Part shown: piece after piece, positions 1 through 10,096 of the stretch | Numbering within the stretch: the stretch's first letter is position 1 | Layout: the number at the start of each line of letters is the position of its first letter | Assembly: GCA_018402585.1 (NCBI GenBank) | Contig: JAGYIO010000002.1 | Coordinates: 160,406-224,405 of the forward strand | From: Chthoniobacterales bacterium | GTDB taxonomy: Bacteria; Verrucomicrobiota; Verrucomicrobiia; Chthoniobacterales; JACTMZ01 | Direction of reading: 5' to 3' | DNA: 64,000 bases | The notes under the pieces: model-generated | The model's input: the letters and a program-made list of their open reading frames with translations, nothing else | Database searches by the model: none | Told to the model about the DNA's origin: nothing | Program-made: the position numbers and the translations under genes

Positions 1-59
1 TTCGAGAGAATAACTCTCATTGAGTTAGTGGGGAGTCGAAAAGCAAAAGGACGTTGGTC

Positions 60-1139
60 TCATTCCCCGAGAAAAATTCCCAGCGCGCGGGCGTGGCGCA
101 GGAGTTGGCTTTCTTCAGAAACGGTGCGCAGCCGGTTGACCGCATCGGCCAAGGCCACATCGGTGACTGAGCCGAAGCGGTAGCTGACCATGCGGCCGAA
201 CATGCCGTCGGCCGCGAGTTCCACCGCACGGACCCCGAATTGTTGTCCAATCACCCGATCGAAGGCGCCCGGAGCGCCGCCACGCTGGAGGTGGCCGAGC
301 AGGCAAGAACGGGTCTCGCGTCCGGTGCGCGCGGCAATCAGCGATTCGACGTAAGTGCCGATGCCGCCGAGGCGGCTGTCCCCCGTCGAGGTTTGTCGGC
401 GGATCTGCCGTCCGGCCTTGGCCCGCGCGCCTTCGGCCACCACGGCAATCAGCGAGCGTTGTCCGCGCCGCTCCGATTCCTTGATAAAGCGGGCCAAACG
501 GTCACCATCAAAGGGCAATTCGGGCAACAAGGCGATTTCCGCTCCGCCGGCCACGGCACCGTGCAAGGCCAGCCATCCGGTGTGCCGTCCCATGACCTCA
601 AGCACCATGATCCGCCGGTGACTTTCGGCCGTGGTGCGGAGGTTGGCCACCGCTTCGGCAATCCGGGTCACCGCAGTATCGAAACCGAAAGTGACATCGG
701 TCGAATCGAGGTCGTTGTCGATCGTCTTGGGCACGCCAATGACCGAAATTCCGGCCCGGGCCAGATGCAAGGCGGTGCGCAGCGAACCGTCACCACCGAG
801 GACGACCAGCGCCCCGACCCGGTTTTGCTCGAGCGCCTGGCGGGTGGCGCGGACCAGCGGTTCCGGCAAAATGGTTTGTCCAGCCGGACCCCGCCGCGTT
901 TGGAAACGTCCTTTGTTCGTTGTCCCGAGAATACTTCCGCCTGTGGCCTCGATTCCGAGGGTATTGGCCGGGGTGAGCAGGCGCGCGCCGGCGGGCTGGA
1001 GCAGGCCCTCGTAGCCTTCGGGGAAACCGACCACCTCAAGGTTCCGCGCCTGGGCCGCGCAAACGAAACCGCGGATCACGGCGTTGAGACCGGCACAATC
1101 ACCGCCGGCGGTCAGGATGCCCAGACGCGAGGCGGGCAT
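60..1139 (-). CDS. pfkA: 6-phosphofructokinase
   Basis: ORF 60..1349 trimmed to internal ATG MPASRLGILTAGGDCAGLNAVIRG; GGDGS, PKTIDND and MGRHTGWLA motifs of PFK. Confidence 0.93.
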   Translation of the reverse strand: MPASRLGILTAGGDCAGLNAVIRGFVCAAQARNLEVVGFPEGYEGLLQPAGARLLTPANTLGIEATGGSILGTTNKGRFQTRRGPAGQTILPEPLVRATRQALEQNRVGALVVLGGDGSLRTALHLARAGISVIGVPKTIDNDLDSTDVTFGFDTAVTRIAEAVANLRTTAESHRRIMVLEVMGRHTGWLALHGAVAGGAEIALLPELPFDGDRLARFIKESERRGQRSLIAVVAEGARAKAGRQIRRQTSTGDSRLGGIGTYVESLIAARTGRETRSCLLGHLQRGGAPGAFDRVIGQQFGVRAVELAADGMFGRMVSYRFGSVTDVALADAVNRLRTVSEESQLLRHARALGIFLGE

Positions 1140-1144
1140 GAGGG

Positions 1145-2071
1145 TCAGAGGGTGCTGCGCTTGCTCACCGGCCGGCCTTGGGCCGACCAGTTTTCGTGCA
1201 GGCTCCAGCCGCGTTGGATCAGGGTGAGGCCCTCGGAAAAACGATTGGTTGACCCGAGGAGCACGACGATGATGCGGCGCGGAATGGCCGTCTTTTGCCC
1301 GTCGCGTTCCACCGCTTCCGGTTCGCGATCGGCGGCCAGCACAATGCAATCGCCGGCCAACCGGGTGCGTCCGGTCTTCACCCCCTCGATGCCGTTGCGC
1401 CCGAGCAGTTCGTTGGTGTTGCGCAGGAGGAACCCACGGGTGGTTCCGTCGACTCCCTGGATGGAAATTTCCCGTGTGGGCTGCGAGACGTAAAAGTTGA
1501 AGCCGGCGTGGCTGTAAGCATAACGCGTGAGGCGCGCGAGATCCGCCGCGGTCGAATGCGGGGGCGGGGTCATGCTGTCCAAGCCGTGCGGGTTGAGGAA
1601 AAGCGAGCGCTTCAATCTGAGTTTGCGGGCCAGGGCGTTCAGGTGCGCAGAGAAGTTGTCCACTGGACTCAGGGCCTGCGGATTGGGCAAACCAGTGCCC
1701 ACGTTCTGAGCCAAGGTGTAGGCCGCGTGGTTGTCCGAACTCATCATCGCGGAATAAAGCAAGTCGCGCAGGGAGACTCGGTCGCCGGGTTGCAGTTGGC
1801 AGGGGTTGACCCCGCCCACTCCGCCCACTCCGGAGGGCACGCTGACCATCGTGCCCAGTGAAGTCCCCGTGGCTTCCGCCCAGTCGAGCACGACCATGGC
1901 GGTGGCAATTTTGGTCAGGCTCGCGATTTGCCGCTTCTCGTTCTGACCGGAAGCGGCCAGCACGTGCCCTGTCTCATCGTCTACGATGATCCAACTTGAA
2001 GCGGCCACTTGAACCGGCCCGGGGGCGAGGATCAGCAGGATGACGACAAGAGTGGTGGGCAGGAGGGACAT
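1145..2071 (-). CDS. D-alanyl-D-alanine carboxypeptidase (serine-type, S11/PBP5-like)
   Basis: Signal peptide, SxxK (SLTK), SDN (SSDNHAA) and KTG (VKTGRT) motifs. Confidence 0.88.
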   Translation of the reverse strand: MSLLPTTLVVILLILAPGPVQVAASSWIIVDDETGHVLAASGQNEKRQIASLTKIATAMVVLDWAEATGTSLGTMVSVPSGVGGVGGVNPCQLQPGDRVSLRDLLYSAMMSSDNHAAYTLAQNVGTGLPNPQALSPVDNFSAHLNALARKLRLKRSLFLNPHGLDSMTPPPHSTAADLARLTRYAYSHAGFNFYVSQPTREISIQGVDGTTRGFLLRNTNELLGRNGIEGVKTGRTRLAGDCIVLAADREPEAVERDGQKTAIPRRIIVVLLGSTNRFSEGLTLIQRGWSLHENWSAQGRPVSKRSTL

Positions 2072-2167
2072 GACCAGTCGAAGCTAACCTCCGGTCGCCG
2101 AAAATCAATGCCTTCCGCCCCTGGCGGACATTGCCCAACGGGTGCGCGGGTGCTTTACTATCCGGCT

Positions 2168-3370
2168 GTGAGCAAAGCCGCCTTTGATTCCATCGAGTCC
2201 GTGCTGAAGGACGTGCGCGCCGGCAAGATGGTTATTGTGACCGACGATGCCGAGCGCGAGAACGAGGGCGACTTGGTTATGGCCGCGAGCAAAGTGACGC
2301 CGGAGGCGGTCAATTTCATGGCAAAGTACGGGCGCGGCCTGATCTGCGTTCCGCTGGCCGCGACCCGGGCGCGGCAACTCGGCCTGCAGCGCATGGTGGC
2401 GCACAACCGCGAATTGCACCGCACCGACTTCACTGTTTCGGTCGATGCCGCCAAGGGGGTGACCACCGGGATCAGCGCGCGGGACCGCGCCAAGACGATC
2501 CGCACGTTGGCCGGGACGAAGAGTGGTCCAGCCGACCTGACCGAGCCCGGGCATGTCTTCCCCCTGCAGGCGCGGGAAGGCGGAGTCTTGCAACGGGCGG
2601 GGCACACCGAGGCAGCCGTCGATCTGGTGCGTCTCTCCGGGCTTGATGCTACGGGGGTGATTTGCGAGGTGCTCAACGAGAACGGTTCGATGGCGCGGCT
2701 CAACGACCTGCAGAAATTCCGCCGCAAACACAAGCTGAAGATTTGCTCGATCCGCGATCTCATCGCTTACCGCCGCCGCCGCGAGAAACTGGTCGAACGC
2801 GAGCAGTGCGTGCGCCTGCCGACCGATTACGGCGACTTTGATCTTTATCTTTACCGTTCACTGACCGATGACGCACATCATCTTGCCCTCGTCCGCGGCA
2901 AAATCGACCCGAAGCAACCTGTGCTGGTCCGCGTGCACAGCGAGTGCCTGACTGGCGACGTTTTCGCTTCGCGCCGTTGCGATTGCGGTTCACAGCTGCA
3001 CCAAGCCATGTGCCAAATTGCCCGGCAGGGCGCCGGCGTTCTGCTTTACATGCGCCAAGAAGGTCGCGGCATCGGGTTACCGGCCAAAATTCACGCTTAC
3101 AAATTGCAGGAAGAGGGCCTCGACACGGTGCAGGCCAACCGCAAGCTCGGCTTCCCCATGGACCTGCGGGAATACGGCCTGGGCGCGCAGATCCTCTCCG
3201 ACCTCGGGGTGCGTAAAATCCGTTTGATGACCAACAACCCGCGCAAAGTCGTCGGCTTGTCCGGCCACGGCCTGCAAATCACCGCCCGCGTGCCGCTCAA
3301 GTCGGTGCCCCACCCGGAGAACGAACGTTACCTCAAAACGAAAAAGCGTAAGATGGGTCATCTTCTCTGA
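2168..3370 (+). CDS. ribBA: Bifunctional 3,4-dihydroxy-2-butanone-4-phosphate synthase / GTP cyclohydrolase II
   Basis: RibB part ([15 protein letters not shown]) fused to RibA part ([30 protein letters not shown]); probable GTG start at 2168. Confidence 0.93.
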   Translation: MSKAAFDSIESVLKDVRAGKMVIVTDDAERENEGDLVMAASKVTPEAVNFMAKYGRGLICVPLAATRARQLGLQRMVAHNRELHRTDFTVSVDAAKGVTTGISARDRAKTIRTLAGTKSGPADLTEPGHVFPLQAREGGVLQRAGHTEAAVDLVRLSGLDATGVICEVLNENGSMARLNDLQKFRRKHKLKICSIRDLIAYRRRREKLVEREQCVRLPTDYGDFDLYLYRSLTDDAHHLALVRGKIDPKQPVLVRVHSECLTGDVFASRRCDCGSQLHQAMCQIARQGAGVLLYMRQEGRGIGLPAKIHAYKLQEEGLDTVQANRKLGFPMDLREYGLGAQILSDLGVRKIRLMTNNPRKVVGLSGHGLQITARVPLKSVPHPENERYLKTKKRKMGHLL

Positions 3371-3405
3371 TTGCGATTTGCCCCGCCTTTCTGGCAGAAA
3401 GCACC

Positions 3406-3900
3406 ATGTCGAACAAAATCCCGACCCGTCCGCCGAAACTGCTCCCTACAGCGACCCCCCGCTTTGCCATCGTGGCGAGCGAATACAACCCCGAATTTGT
3501 GCAGGGCTTGATCAACCACACCTGCAAGGAACTTTACAAGATCGACCCGAACAGCGTGGTCGACCTCTTTGGAGCACCCGGCGCGTTCGAGGTTCCTTTG
3601 GTGGTCGAAATGGCGGCCGCGCAGCACAAATGTGATGTGATCATTGCGCTCGGACTCATTCTCCAGGGGCAGACCAAACACGCCGAGTTTATCGCCGTGA
3701 GCGTGAGCCATGCTTTGCAGCAGGTCGCGCTCAAGCATGGTTTGCCCGTCATTCATGAAGTCCTGCTCGTCTCCGGCGAGGAAGAAGCGCGCGAGCGTTG
3801 CCTCGGCCTTGAACTCAACCGCGGCGTCGAGGCGGCCCGGGCCGCTTTCGCGATGCTCAAGGTTAAAGAAAAATTCAAAAGCCAATCGTCCCTGCGTTGA
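3406..3900 (+). CDS. ribH: 6,7-dimethyl-8-ribityllumazine synthase
   Basis: Lumazine synthase motifs (APGAFEVPL, ALGLILQGQTKHAEFIA); follows ribBA. Confidence 0.93.
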   Translation: MSNKIPTRPPKLLPTATPRFAIVASEYNPEFVQGLINHTCKELYKIDPNSVVDLFGAPGAFEVPLVVEMAAAQHKCDVIIALGLILQGQTKHAEFIAVSVSHALQQVALKHGLPVIHEVLLVSGEEEARERCLGLELNRGVEAARAAFAMLKVKEKFKSQSSLR

Positions 3901-4340
3901 CCGCTCCACGCGCTGTGTCCAAAGAAAACCGCCGCCAAGCCCGCATCCAAGCCGTGCAGCAACTTTATGGTTGCGAGATGCGCGGCGTGCTCGTTCCGCT
4001 CTCTGGGGATCCCGCGGTGCCCCTGGCCGCGGAGGAACTGACGCCCTTTGCCCGCGAATTGCTCGACCAAGCACTCGGACGTCTGCCCCAGATCGACGCC
4101 TTGCTGGCCGCCGCACTGCAAAACTGGGACCTGCGGCGTCTTGGGGCGGTCGACCGCGCCATCCTCCGTTTGGCCGTGGCCGAGATGCTGGCCCGTCCGG
4201 ACATTCCCCCCGCGGTGACGATCAACGAAGCGATTGAGATGGCCCGCAGCCTGGCCACCGCGGAATCGGCCCGCTTTGCCAACGGTGTGCTCGACCGGGT
4301 GCGCAAAGAAATCGGCCGCGACTCGCACCTGGTCTCCTGA
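3897..4340 (+). CDS. nusB: Transcription antitermination protein NusB
   Basis: NusB-like (RRQARIQAVQQLYGCE, VDRAILRLAVAEML, VTINEAIEMA); ribH-nusB synteny. Start could be GTG 3915. Confidence 0.9.
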   Translation: MTAPRAVSKENRRQARIQAVQQLYGCEMRGVLVPLSGDPAVPLAAEELTPFARELLDQALGRLPQIDALLAAALQNWDLRRLGAVDRAILRLAVAEMLARPDIPPAVTINEAIEMARSLATAESARFANGVLDRVRKEIGRDSHLVS

Positions 4341-4342
4341 TT

Positions 4343-5194
4343 ATGGCGGCAGGATTTCTGCGCGCCATGGCGGAACGTTTCCGCGGCCGACCGGTCGATT
4401 GGGAGGAACTCGAATCGTTATTTCTGCAGGCCGACCTCGGGGTGAAGACGACGATGGACTTGGTGGCATCATTGCAGGCGGTGACCGGATTCTCCGCCAC
4501 GGCCGACCAGGTCGAACGCGAGGCGCGCGCCGCATTGACCAAGCTGCTGCCCGCGCCTTCTCCGCCGCTCCTCCCGCTCCCGGGGCGTCCGCGCGTGCTG
4601 CTCATGGTCGGGGTCAATGGCACGGGCAAGACCACGTCCCTGGCCAAGTTGGGTGCCTTGCTTCGCCGGGGGGGGAGTTCGGTCGTGATGGCCGCCGCCG
4701 ATACCTTCCGTGCTGCAGCCATCGAGCAACTTGCGGCCTGGGGGGAAAAGTTGCAAATTCCGGTGGTGCGAGGCGCTTACCAAGGCGATCCCGCCGCGGT
4801 CTGCCATGAGGCCTACGAATCCGCTGCCCGGGAGAAAGCCGACTTCCTGCTCTGCGACACGGCGGGCCGTCTGCACACCAAGCACAATCTCATGCAGGAA
4901 TTATCCAAGGTGAAACGCGTCCTCGCCCGGCGTGATCCGGAGAGTCCGCACGAGGTGCTCATTGTGGTGGACGCCACGACCGGTTCCAACGCGCTGGAGC
5001 AGGCGAGGCAATTCCAAGCGGCTTGCGGATTGACCGGTGCCATTCTGACCAAACTCGACGGCAGCGGCCGCGGTGGCACGGCGGTCGCCTTGCGGCAGGA
5101 ACTCGGTGTTCCGGTGCGCTTCGTCGGCACGGGCGAGAAAGAAACCGACTTCGCCCCCTTTGACCCGAGGAAATTCGCAGCCGAGATGTTTTAG
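4343..5194 (+). CDS. ftsY: Signal recognition particle receptor FtsY
   Basis: NG-domain motifs GVNGTGKTTSLAKL, DTAGRLHTKHNLMQEL, TKLDGSGRGG. Confidence 0.95.
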   Translation: MAAGFLRAMAERFRGRPVDWEELESLFLQADLGVKTTMDLVASLQAVTGFSATADQVEREARAALTKLLPAPSPPLLPLPGRPRVLLMVGVNGTGKTTSLAKLGALLRRGGSSVVMAAADTFRAAAIEQLAAWGEKLQIPVVRGAYQGDPAAVCHEAYESAAREKADFLLCDTAGRLHTKHNLMQELSKVKRVLARRDPESPHEVLIVVDATTGSNALEQARQFQAACGLTGAILTKLDGSGRGGTAVALRQELGVPVRFVGTGEKETDFAPFDPRKFAAEMF

Positions 5195-5262
5195 TTTAGC
5201 GAGGGCGTTGAAAGCCGGAGCAAAGCGGATTCCGGCTTTAAATTAGGAGACCGCCTCCTGCC

Positions 5263-5787
5263 TTACTCCGCACAGTAGTGCAGGCTGACCCGCCGCATGG
5301 TCTCGTTTTCTTGCCGCGCGCTGTAATGGACGAGGCGGAGCGAGACGAAATTTTGGACCCACATCCATCCCTTGAGCGTGTGGCGCAGTCCATTCTCGTT
5401 GCCGGTCTCATCCGCGTAAAGACGGCCCGGCCCGTATTTGCGGTCGGCCTCGCGCTTGATCGTCGCCACCCAGGCCTTGACCTTTTCATCACCCCAGCTG
5501 GGGCGGTCGTATTGCAATTCGACTTCGCTCAGTCCGTTGTTGTTGAAGTAGAAAAGGGTGCGCTTGAGGCCTTCCTGCACGATGCCCTCGACGACCAGCA
5601 CGTCGCGCGGGCCTTTGCTGTGCTCTGCGACCACTTTGGCTTTGGCCTTGCCCACCACATCCCTGATCCGCCCCTGCGCTTCGCCCCATTGCATGCCGAA
5701 GGGCGTTTTGATCTCCTGCTGCGCGACAACCGGCGCAGAGGGCAGGACCAGAGCCAATAATAGCAGCGGGACGGAACGGAATGACAT
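5263..5787 (-). CDS. Hypothetical secreted protein
   Basis: Starts MSFRSVPLLLLALVLPSAPVVAQQ (signal peptide); no family recognised. Confidence 0.65.
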   Translation of the reverse strand: MSFRSVPLLLLALVLPSAPVVAQQEIKTPFGMQWGEAQGRIRDVVGKAKAKVVAEHSKGPRDVLVVEGIVQEGLKRTLFYFNNNGLSEVELQYDRPSWGDEKVKAWVATIKREADRKYGPGRLYADETGNENGLRHTLKGWMWVQNFVSLRLVHYSARQENETMRRVSLHYCAE

Positions 5788-5832
5788 GGCAGCGGCAGCG
5801 TTTCTAGCGTATCTCCCCCAGCGGGTATCCTG

Positions 5833-7335
5833 ATGTCGGAACAAGCCACAAGCAAACTCAGTCGTAAAGGCCTGGCCGAGGGCTCCATGGGCATGCTGGC
5901 CATCGTCACCCTCGGAGTCTCGGTCATTGCCCCGGCCTATGCCCTGACCGCCACGATGGGGCCGACCGCGGGCGTGGTGGGCAACCACATGCCGGCCGTC
6001 TTCCTTGTCGGTTTCATTCCCATGCTGCTGGTTGCCCTCGGCTACCGTGAATTGAATGCCGATGCGCCGGACAGCGGGACGTCCTTCACTTGGGCGACCA
6101 AAGCATTCGGCCCGTATGTCGGTTGGCTCGGCGGATGGGGGCTGGTCTCGGCCACGGTCATCGTGCTCTCCAACTTGGCCGGCATTGCGGTGGAGTTTTT
6201 CTATCTGCTGCTCGCGGAGGTTGTCCGTATTCCCGCCATCGCGGATTGGTCGGATCATCTCTTGGTCAACCTAGGGACCTGTTTTGTCTTCATGGGCGCG
6301 GCGGTCTGGGTTTGCTACCGCGGGGCGACGGCAACCAAGGCGGTGCAGTACTCGCTCGTCATCCTGCAGATCGTGGTCCTCGTCTGGTATTCCATCGCCG
6401 CCTGGCAGGCCGCGGGAGAGGCGCCGGTCTTGCCGTTTTCCTGGGATTGGCTCAATCCGCTCTCCGTCAGTTCCTTCGCGGCCTTCGCGGCCGGGCTTTC
6501 GCTCTCCATCTTCATTTACTGGGGCTGGGATGTCTGCCTGACCTTGAATGAGGAGGCAACCGAGGGGGCCCGCACGCCGGGCCGGGCGGCGGCCTTGGTC
6601 ATTCTCCTCATGCTCACGCTCTACCTTGCGGTTGCCATTTCGACCATGCGCTTTGCCGGTCTCGGCGACGCCGGGTTGGGGCTGGGCAACGCCGCCACCC
6701 GCGAGAACGTGCTCGCCGCGATGGCCGGTCCGGTCATGGGACCTTTCGCCATTCTCGTCGCGCTCGCGGTGCTGGCCAGTTCCATCGCCTCTCTCCAATC
6801 CACCGTGGTCAGCCCGGCGCGCACCCTGCTCGCCATGGGCCATTACCGGGCCATCGCCGAACGCTTTGCCTGGATCCATCCGAAATACCGTTCGCCCGGC
6901 TATGCCACCATTGTGGCCGGGTTGGTCGCGGCCCTTTTCTATGCCGTCATGCATGTGGTCAGCGACCATGTCCTGGCCGACACCATCCTCACTTTGGGCA
7001 TGATGATCTGTTTCTACTACGGGCTCACCGCGTTCGCTTGCGTCTACTATTTCCGCCAGACCCTCGGCCATAGCGCGCGGAATTTTTTCCTGCGCGGCGC
7101 CGCGCCCTTCACGGGTGGTCTGATCCTCGCCGCGGTCTTTCTTGAGACCGCCTATGACAGCATGAACCCGGCCTTCGGCAGCGGATCCTCCGTCTTCGGG
7201 GTGGGCCTCGTCTTTTGTCTCGGGGTGGGCATTATTTTGCTCGGTGTCGTGGTCATGCTGCTCATCGCTTGGCACCGTCCCGGATTTTTCCAAGGCGAGA
7301 CCCTGCGGCAGGACACGCCGACCTTTGAGGGTTGA
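5833..7335 (+). CDS. APC-superfamily amino acid permease
   Basis: About 12 hydrophobic segments; N-terminal GPTAGVVGNHMPAVFLVGFIPMLLVALGYRELN pattern. Confidence 0.85.
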   Translation: MSEQATSKLSRKGLAEGSMGMLAIVTLGVSVIAPAYALTATMGPTAGVVGNHMPAVFLVGFIPMLLVALGYRELNADAPDSGTSFTWATKAFGPYVGWLGGWGLVSATVIVLSNLAGIAVEFFYLLLAEVVRIPAIADWSDHLLVNLGTCFVFMGAAVWVCYRGATATKAVQYSLVILQIVVLVWYSIAAWQAAGEAPVLPFSWDWLNPLSVSSFAAFAAGLSLSIFIYWGWDVCLTLNEEATEGARTPGRAAALVILLMLTLYLAVAISTMRFAGLGDAGLGLGNAATRENVLAAMAGPVMGPFAILVALAVLASSIASLQSTVVSPARTLLAMGHYRAIAERFAWIHPKYRSPGYATIVAGLVAALFYAVMHVVSDHVLADTILTLGMMICFYYGLTAFACVYYFRQTLGHSARNFFLRGAAPFTGGLILAAVFLETAYDSMNPAFGSGSSVFGVGLVFCLGVGIILLGVVVMLLIAWHRPGFFQGETLRQDTPTFEG

Positions 7336-7368
7336 GCCCGGCTGTCAACGGCCCGAGCCTCGCTACCC

Positions 7369-7758
7369 ATGAAAACCCTTATCCTGCTCAGCCTGCTCGT
7401 GGTGGCCTTTGTCCTGGTCAAGCGGGCCATGGCGGGCCCGTCGATCAGCGCGGCGGAGGCCGACGAACGGGTCAAGGCCGCCACCGCGGTGCTCATCGAT
7501 CTGCGTGAGCCGGACGAATGGACCGAGGGTGTGGCGGCGCCGGCCTTGCTCTGCTCCCTGAGCGATCTGCGCGGGCCGCGGGTGCAATGGAAAGCGGTGC
7601 TCGAAGCCAACAAGGACAAGGAGCTAATTCTCTATTGCGCGAGTGGAGCGCGTTCGGGGATGGCGGCGGGGATTTTGCGCAAGGAAGGCTACAATGCGGT
7701 CAATGCCGGCGGCTTCGGCCATTGGAGCAAGGCGGGATTGCCCGTGCGGAAACCCTGA
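7369..7758 (+). CDS. Rhodanese-like domain protein, membrane-anchored
   Basis: N-terminal TM; DLREPDEW and active-site loop CASGARSG. Confidence 0.85.
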   Translation: MKTLILLSLLVVAFVLVKRAMAGPSISAAEADERVKAATAVLIDLREPDEWTEGVAAPALLCSLSDLRGPRVQWKAVLEANKDKELILYCASGARSGMAAGILRKEGYNAVNAGGFGHWSKAGLPVRKP

Positions 7759-7978
7759 GCCGTAACGATGCCGTTAAAGACGCGCTCCGCATGCGGTTGG
7801 GCGCAGTTTGAACAGGGGGCACGGGCGTCTCGCCCGTGTTGCCGGGTCGTGACGGGCGAGACGCCCATGCCCCTTGGTCACGCGCGAAACTCTGCACTAA
7901 AAAGTGGGTCGCTCTAAAAGACGTTTCTCTCTGCCAAAGCATGAAAAGACCACGGCTTTGCCATCGTTCCAGCTGAGG
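7754..7978. repeat. MITE-like repeat, copy 1
   Basis: Degenerate ~20-bp terminal inverted repeats (ccctgagccgtaacgatgcc / RC of ttgccatcgttccagctgagg) enclosing the hairpin gggggcacgggcgtctcgcccgt...acgggcgagacgcccatgcccc; collinear with 54169..54399. Confidence 0.6.
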
Positions 7979-8043
7979 AAAAAGCGACGGCTTGTCGCGG
8001 CGGTCTATGACCGCCGGACCAATTGCAGAGACATAGACCCCCG

Positions 8044-8703
8044 CTACAAAGAAACTTGGTTGCCGCCGGGCGGTGGCTCGAGTTGGCGGTAAAAGCGGAG
8101 CGCTTCGATCGGGCTGCCGAACTCGGAGAGGAAGTAGAGCCCGTCTTGGTAGCGGCCTCCGGGGTCGCGGATGAGGTATTGGTAGCCTTGTTTGCCCACG
8201 ATAACCACGAAGTGGGTGATGCCGTTCGGGTAACGCAGGCGCACGATCACCGGATTGCCCCGCAGGAGGTTCCAATCGATGAGGAAGTGTGAGGCGTCGT
8301 CCTCGTAAATGTGTTCGGCCACCCCGGGGGGAAACTCGGAAGCTTTTTCCCAGTAGAGCCAGCCCTGGCGGTTGAAGCCGCCGTTGCCCTGGAGGAATCG
8401 GTTCAGGGTCCCCGGGTCCACCTTCGCTCCGTAGGAGGCGAGGACCATGGCCGCCGCCGCCACGGCGCATCCTTCCGCGCCCATGGTGGTCGATCCGCCT
8501 GCCAGCTGGTTTTTGCCCCAGCGCTGATCGGCCTGCGCGAAGTGCGGCACGTCGTTCAGGACGGTGGTTGGAAAATACAACCCACCCTTTGGCGCGAGCG
8601 GGGTGGCGGTTGCGGTCCAAGCCTCCGCCCAGCGCCAGGCCATGGTGGCGCCGGCCGCGAGGAGGACCATGAAAAGGGCAACCATGGTGACGAAAACACG
8701 CAT
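8044..8703 (-). CDS. C39-like (papain-fold) peptidase, secreted/membrane-anchored
   Basis: N-terminal TM; VPHFAQADQRW...MGAEGCAVAAAAMVLASYG and HFVVIVGKQ...YLIRDP resemble Peptidase_C39_2. Confidence 0.72.
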   Translation of the reverse strand: MRVFVTMVALFMVLLAAGATMAWRWAEAWTATATPLAPKGGLYFPTTVLNDVPHFAQADQRWGKNQLAGGSTTMGAEGCAVAAAAMVLASYGAKVDPGTLNRFLQGNGGFNRQGWLYWEKASEFPPGVAEHIYEDDASHFLIDWNLLRGNPVIVRLRYPNGITHFVVIVGKQGYQYLIRDPGGRYQDGLYFLSEFGSPIEALRFYRQLEPPPGGNQVSL

Positions 8704-8822
8704 AGCGCTGAAGAAACGCGAAATCGGGCCGGAGCCCAATCATTTTTAGGAATCTTTTCATGCAGCGGCGTAGTGGGCCAGTTCGCCTTTGGCTGGCGGA
8801 GCTGGTAAGGTACCTTCGGATC

Positions 8823-9488
8823 ATGAAACGGTTTTCGTGGGCGGTTTCGAGGGCGATCGTTCTGATCGTGCTGACGCTTTGTGCCACCTGGTTCATGCGC
8901 TCCTGCGCCCGGATGCCGGGGGAAGCGGCCGAGGCGGCGGCGGAACCGGCGGTGGAGTTGGCCAAACGGGTGGTCGACGGCATTTCGCGGCGGTTGCAGT
9001 TCCGTCCTGAGGTACGGATTGATCAGGTGACGGTATTGTCGGCGGAGATGCCGGTCTTGGAATTGGCCGCCGTGCGGCGGGAATTCGCCCACGAATATCT
9101 CTGGGAAGAGCAATGGCTGGGGAGCACGAAGCGCCTGCACCTCCGCGGCACTTTTGCGGTCAAGGCGGGGGTCGATCTCCACGAGAAATTTTACCTTGAG
9201 ATTGATTCACATGATCTACGGGTCAAAGCAGAGTTTGCCGAGCCGCGCGTGCTTGGAGTGGAGCTGCTCGCTTACCGGGTGGAGGAGGAGGAGGGGCTCT
9301 GGAACCGGTTGAGCGCGGTGGAACGTGAACAAGCGGTCAACGCGCTCCTCGTCTCGGCACGGGCGGCGGCGGCCAGGGATGGTAAGCTGACTGCGGACGC
9401 CCGGCGGATGCTCGAGGCGCAGATTTCGGCCGCGGTGATTGGAGCCGGCGGGCTCTGGCGTCCGGAGGTGGTCGAGCCGAAAAACTAG
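8823..9488 (+). CDS. DUF4230-like membrane-anchored protein
   Basis: N-terminal TM plus a conserved-looking LHLRGTFAVKAGVDL region; family guess from pattern only. Confidence 0.5.
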   Translation: MKRFSWAVSRAIVLIVLTLCATWFMRSCARMPGEAAEAAAEPAVELAKRVVDGISRRLQFRPEVRIDQVTVLSAEMPVLELAAVRREFAHEYLWEEQWLGSTKRLHLRGTFAVKAGVDLHEKFYLEIDSHDLRVKAEFAEPRVLGVELLAYRVEEEEGLWNRLSAVEREQAVNALLVSARAAAARDGKLTADARRMLEAQISAAVIGAGGLWRPEVVEPKN

Positions 9489-9696
9489 CGATGTCGGTTG
9501 TCCGTCGGCTGACGACGGGAGGCCCGTTTCCCTGGATGGGACCGGCCGTCCTGCGGGGGCAACTTCTCGGTAAACTTCCGTTGGCCGTTATAAAAAGTTG
9601 CGGGGGGATCGTCGTCCGGTTGGGGGGGGGGTCCAAGTCATCATTCCTGCGGAGGCTATTGCCTAAAACTATGCTTTGGCCTAAAACCCGCACCCG

Positions 9697-9885
9697 ATGA
9701 GCGCAAACTCTTCCGATCACGCGGGCCTGGACACCGCACAGCGCGACCGTCTGCTACGGTGTCTGGTCGGTTGCTTCGGGGTAGTCGCCTTCCTCGCTTT
9801 CGGCATGGCCATCGCCACGTCCGTTTGGCAGCGGTCCGGCGGTGACCTCGATCCGGTATCTTTGGTCCAAGACGTGCCGCGTTAA
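9697..9885 (+). CDS. Small hypothetical single-TM protein
   Basis: 62 aa ORF with one TM segment (CLVGCFGVVAFLAFGMAIATSVW). Confidence 0.4.
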   Translation: MSANSSDHAGLDTAQRDRLLRCLVGCFGVVAFLAFGMAIATSVWQRSGGDLDPVSLVQDVPR

Positions 9886-10096
9886 TTTATTTTCGCACAA
9901 CTCTCGGGCCCGGTAAGCCTGGAGCGCTGCAAACAGCAGCGCCCCCATGGAGCGCATGGCGGCAAGCAAACTACGGCAGGGTCTGGAGGCCTCTTGTCTA
10001 AAAAGCGGGCGTGCAATCCGGGGGTCCAAAGGGCCGGGAAGTCCGCTGCTACCGCCCGGCCTTGCCCGTGCCCAGGGGGATCGGCTACTTTGCCCC

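Noticed and set aside
240-1493. Long + strand ORF (417 aa) antisense to pfkA, and many similar antisense ORFs (e.g. 6271..7293 -, 46103..47797 +, 52900..53760 +)
   Set aside because: High-GC coding strands leave open antisense frames; translations are low-complexity and show no family motifs, while the opposite strand has clear enzymes.
2072-2167. FMN riboswitch upstream of ribBA
   Set aside because: Leader is under 100 nt and lacks recognisable RFN-element conserved blocks.
5210-5240. aaagccgga...tccggcttt hairpin after ftsY as a definite terminator
   Set aside because: Stem is present but no clear U-tract, so not called as a terminator.
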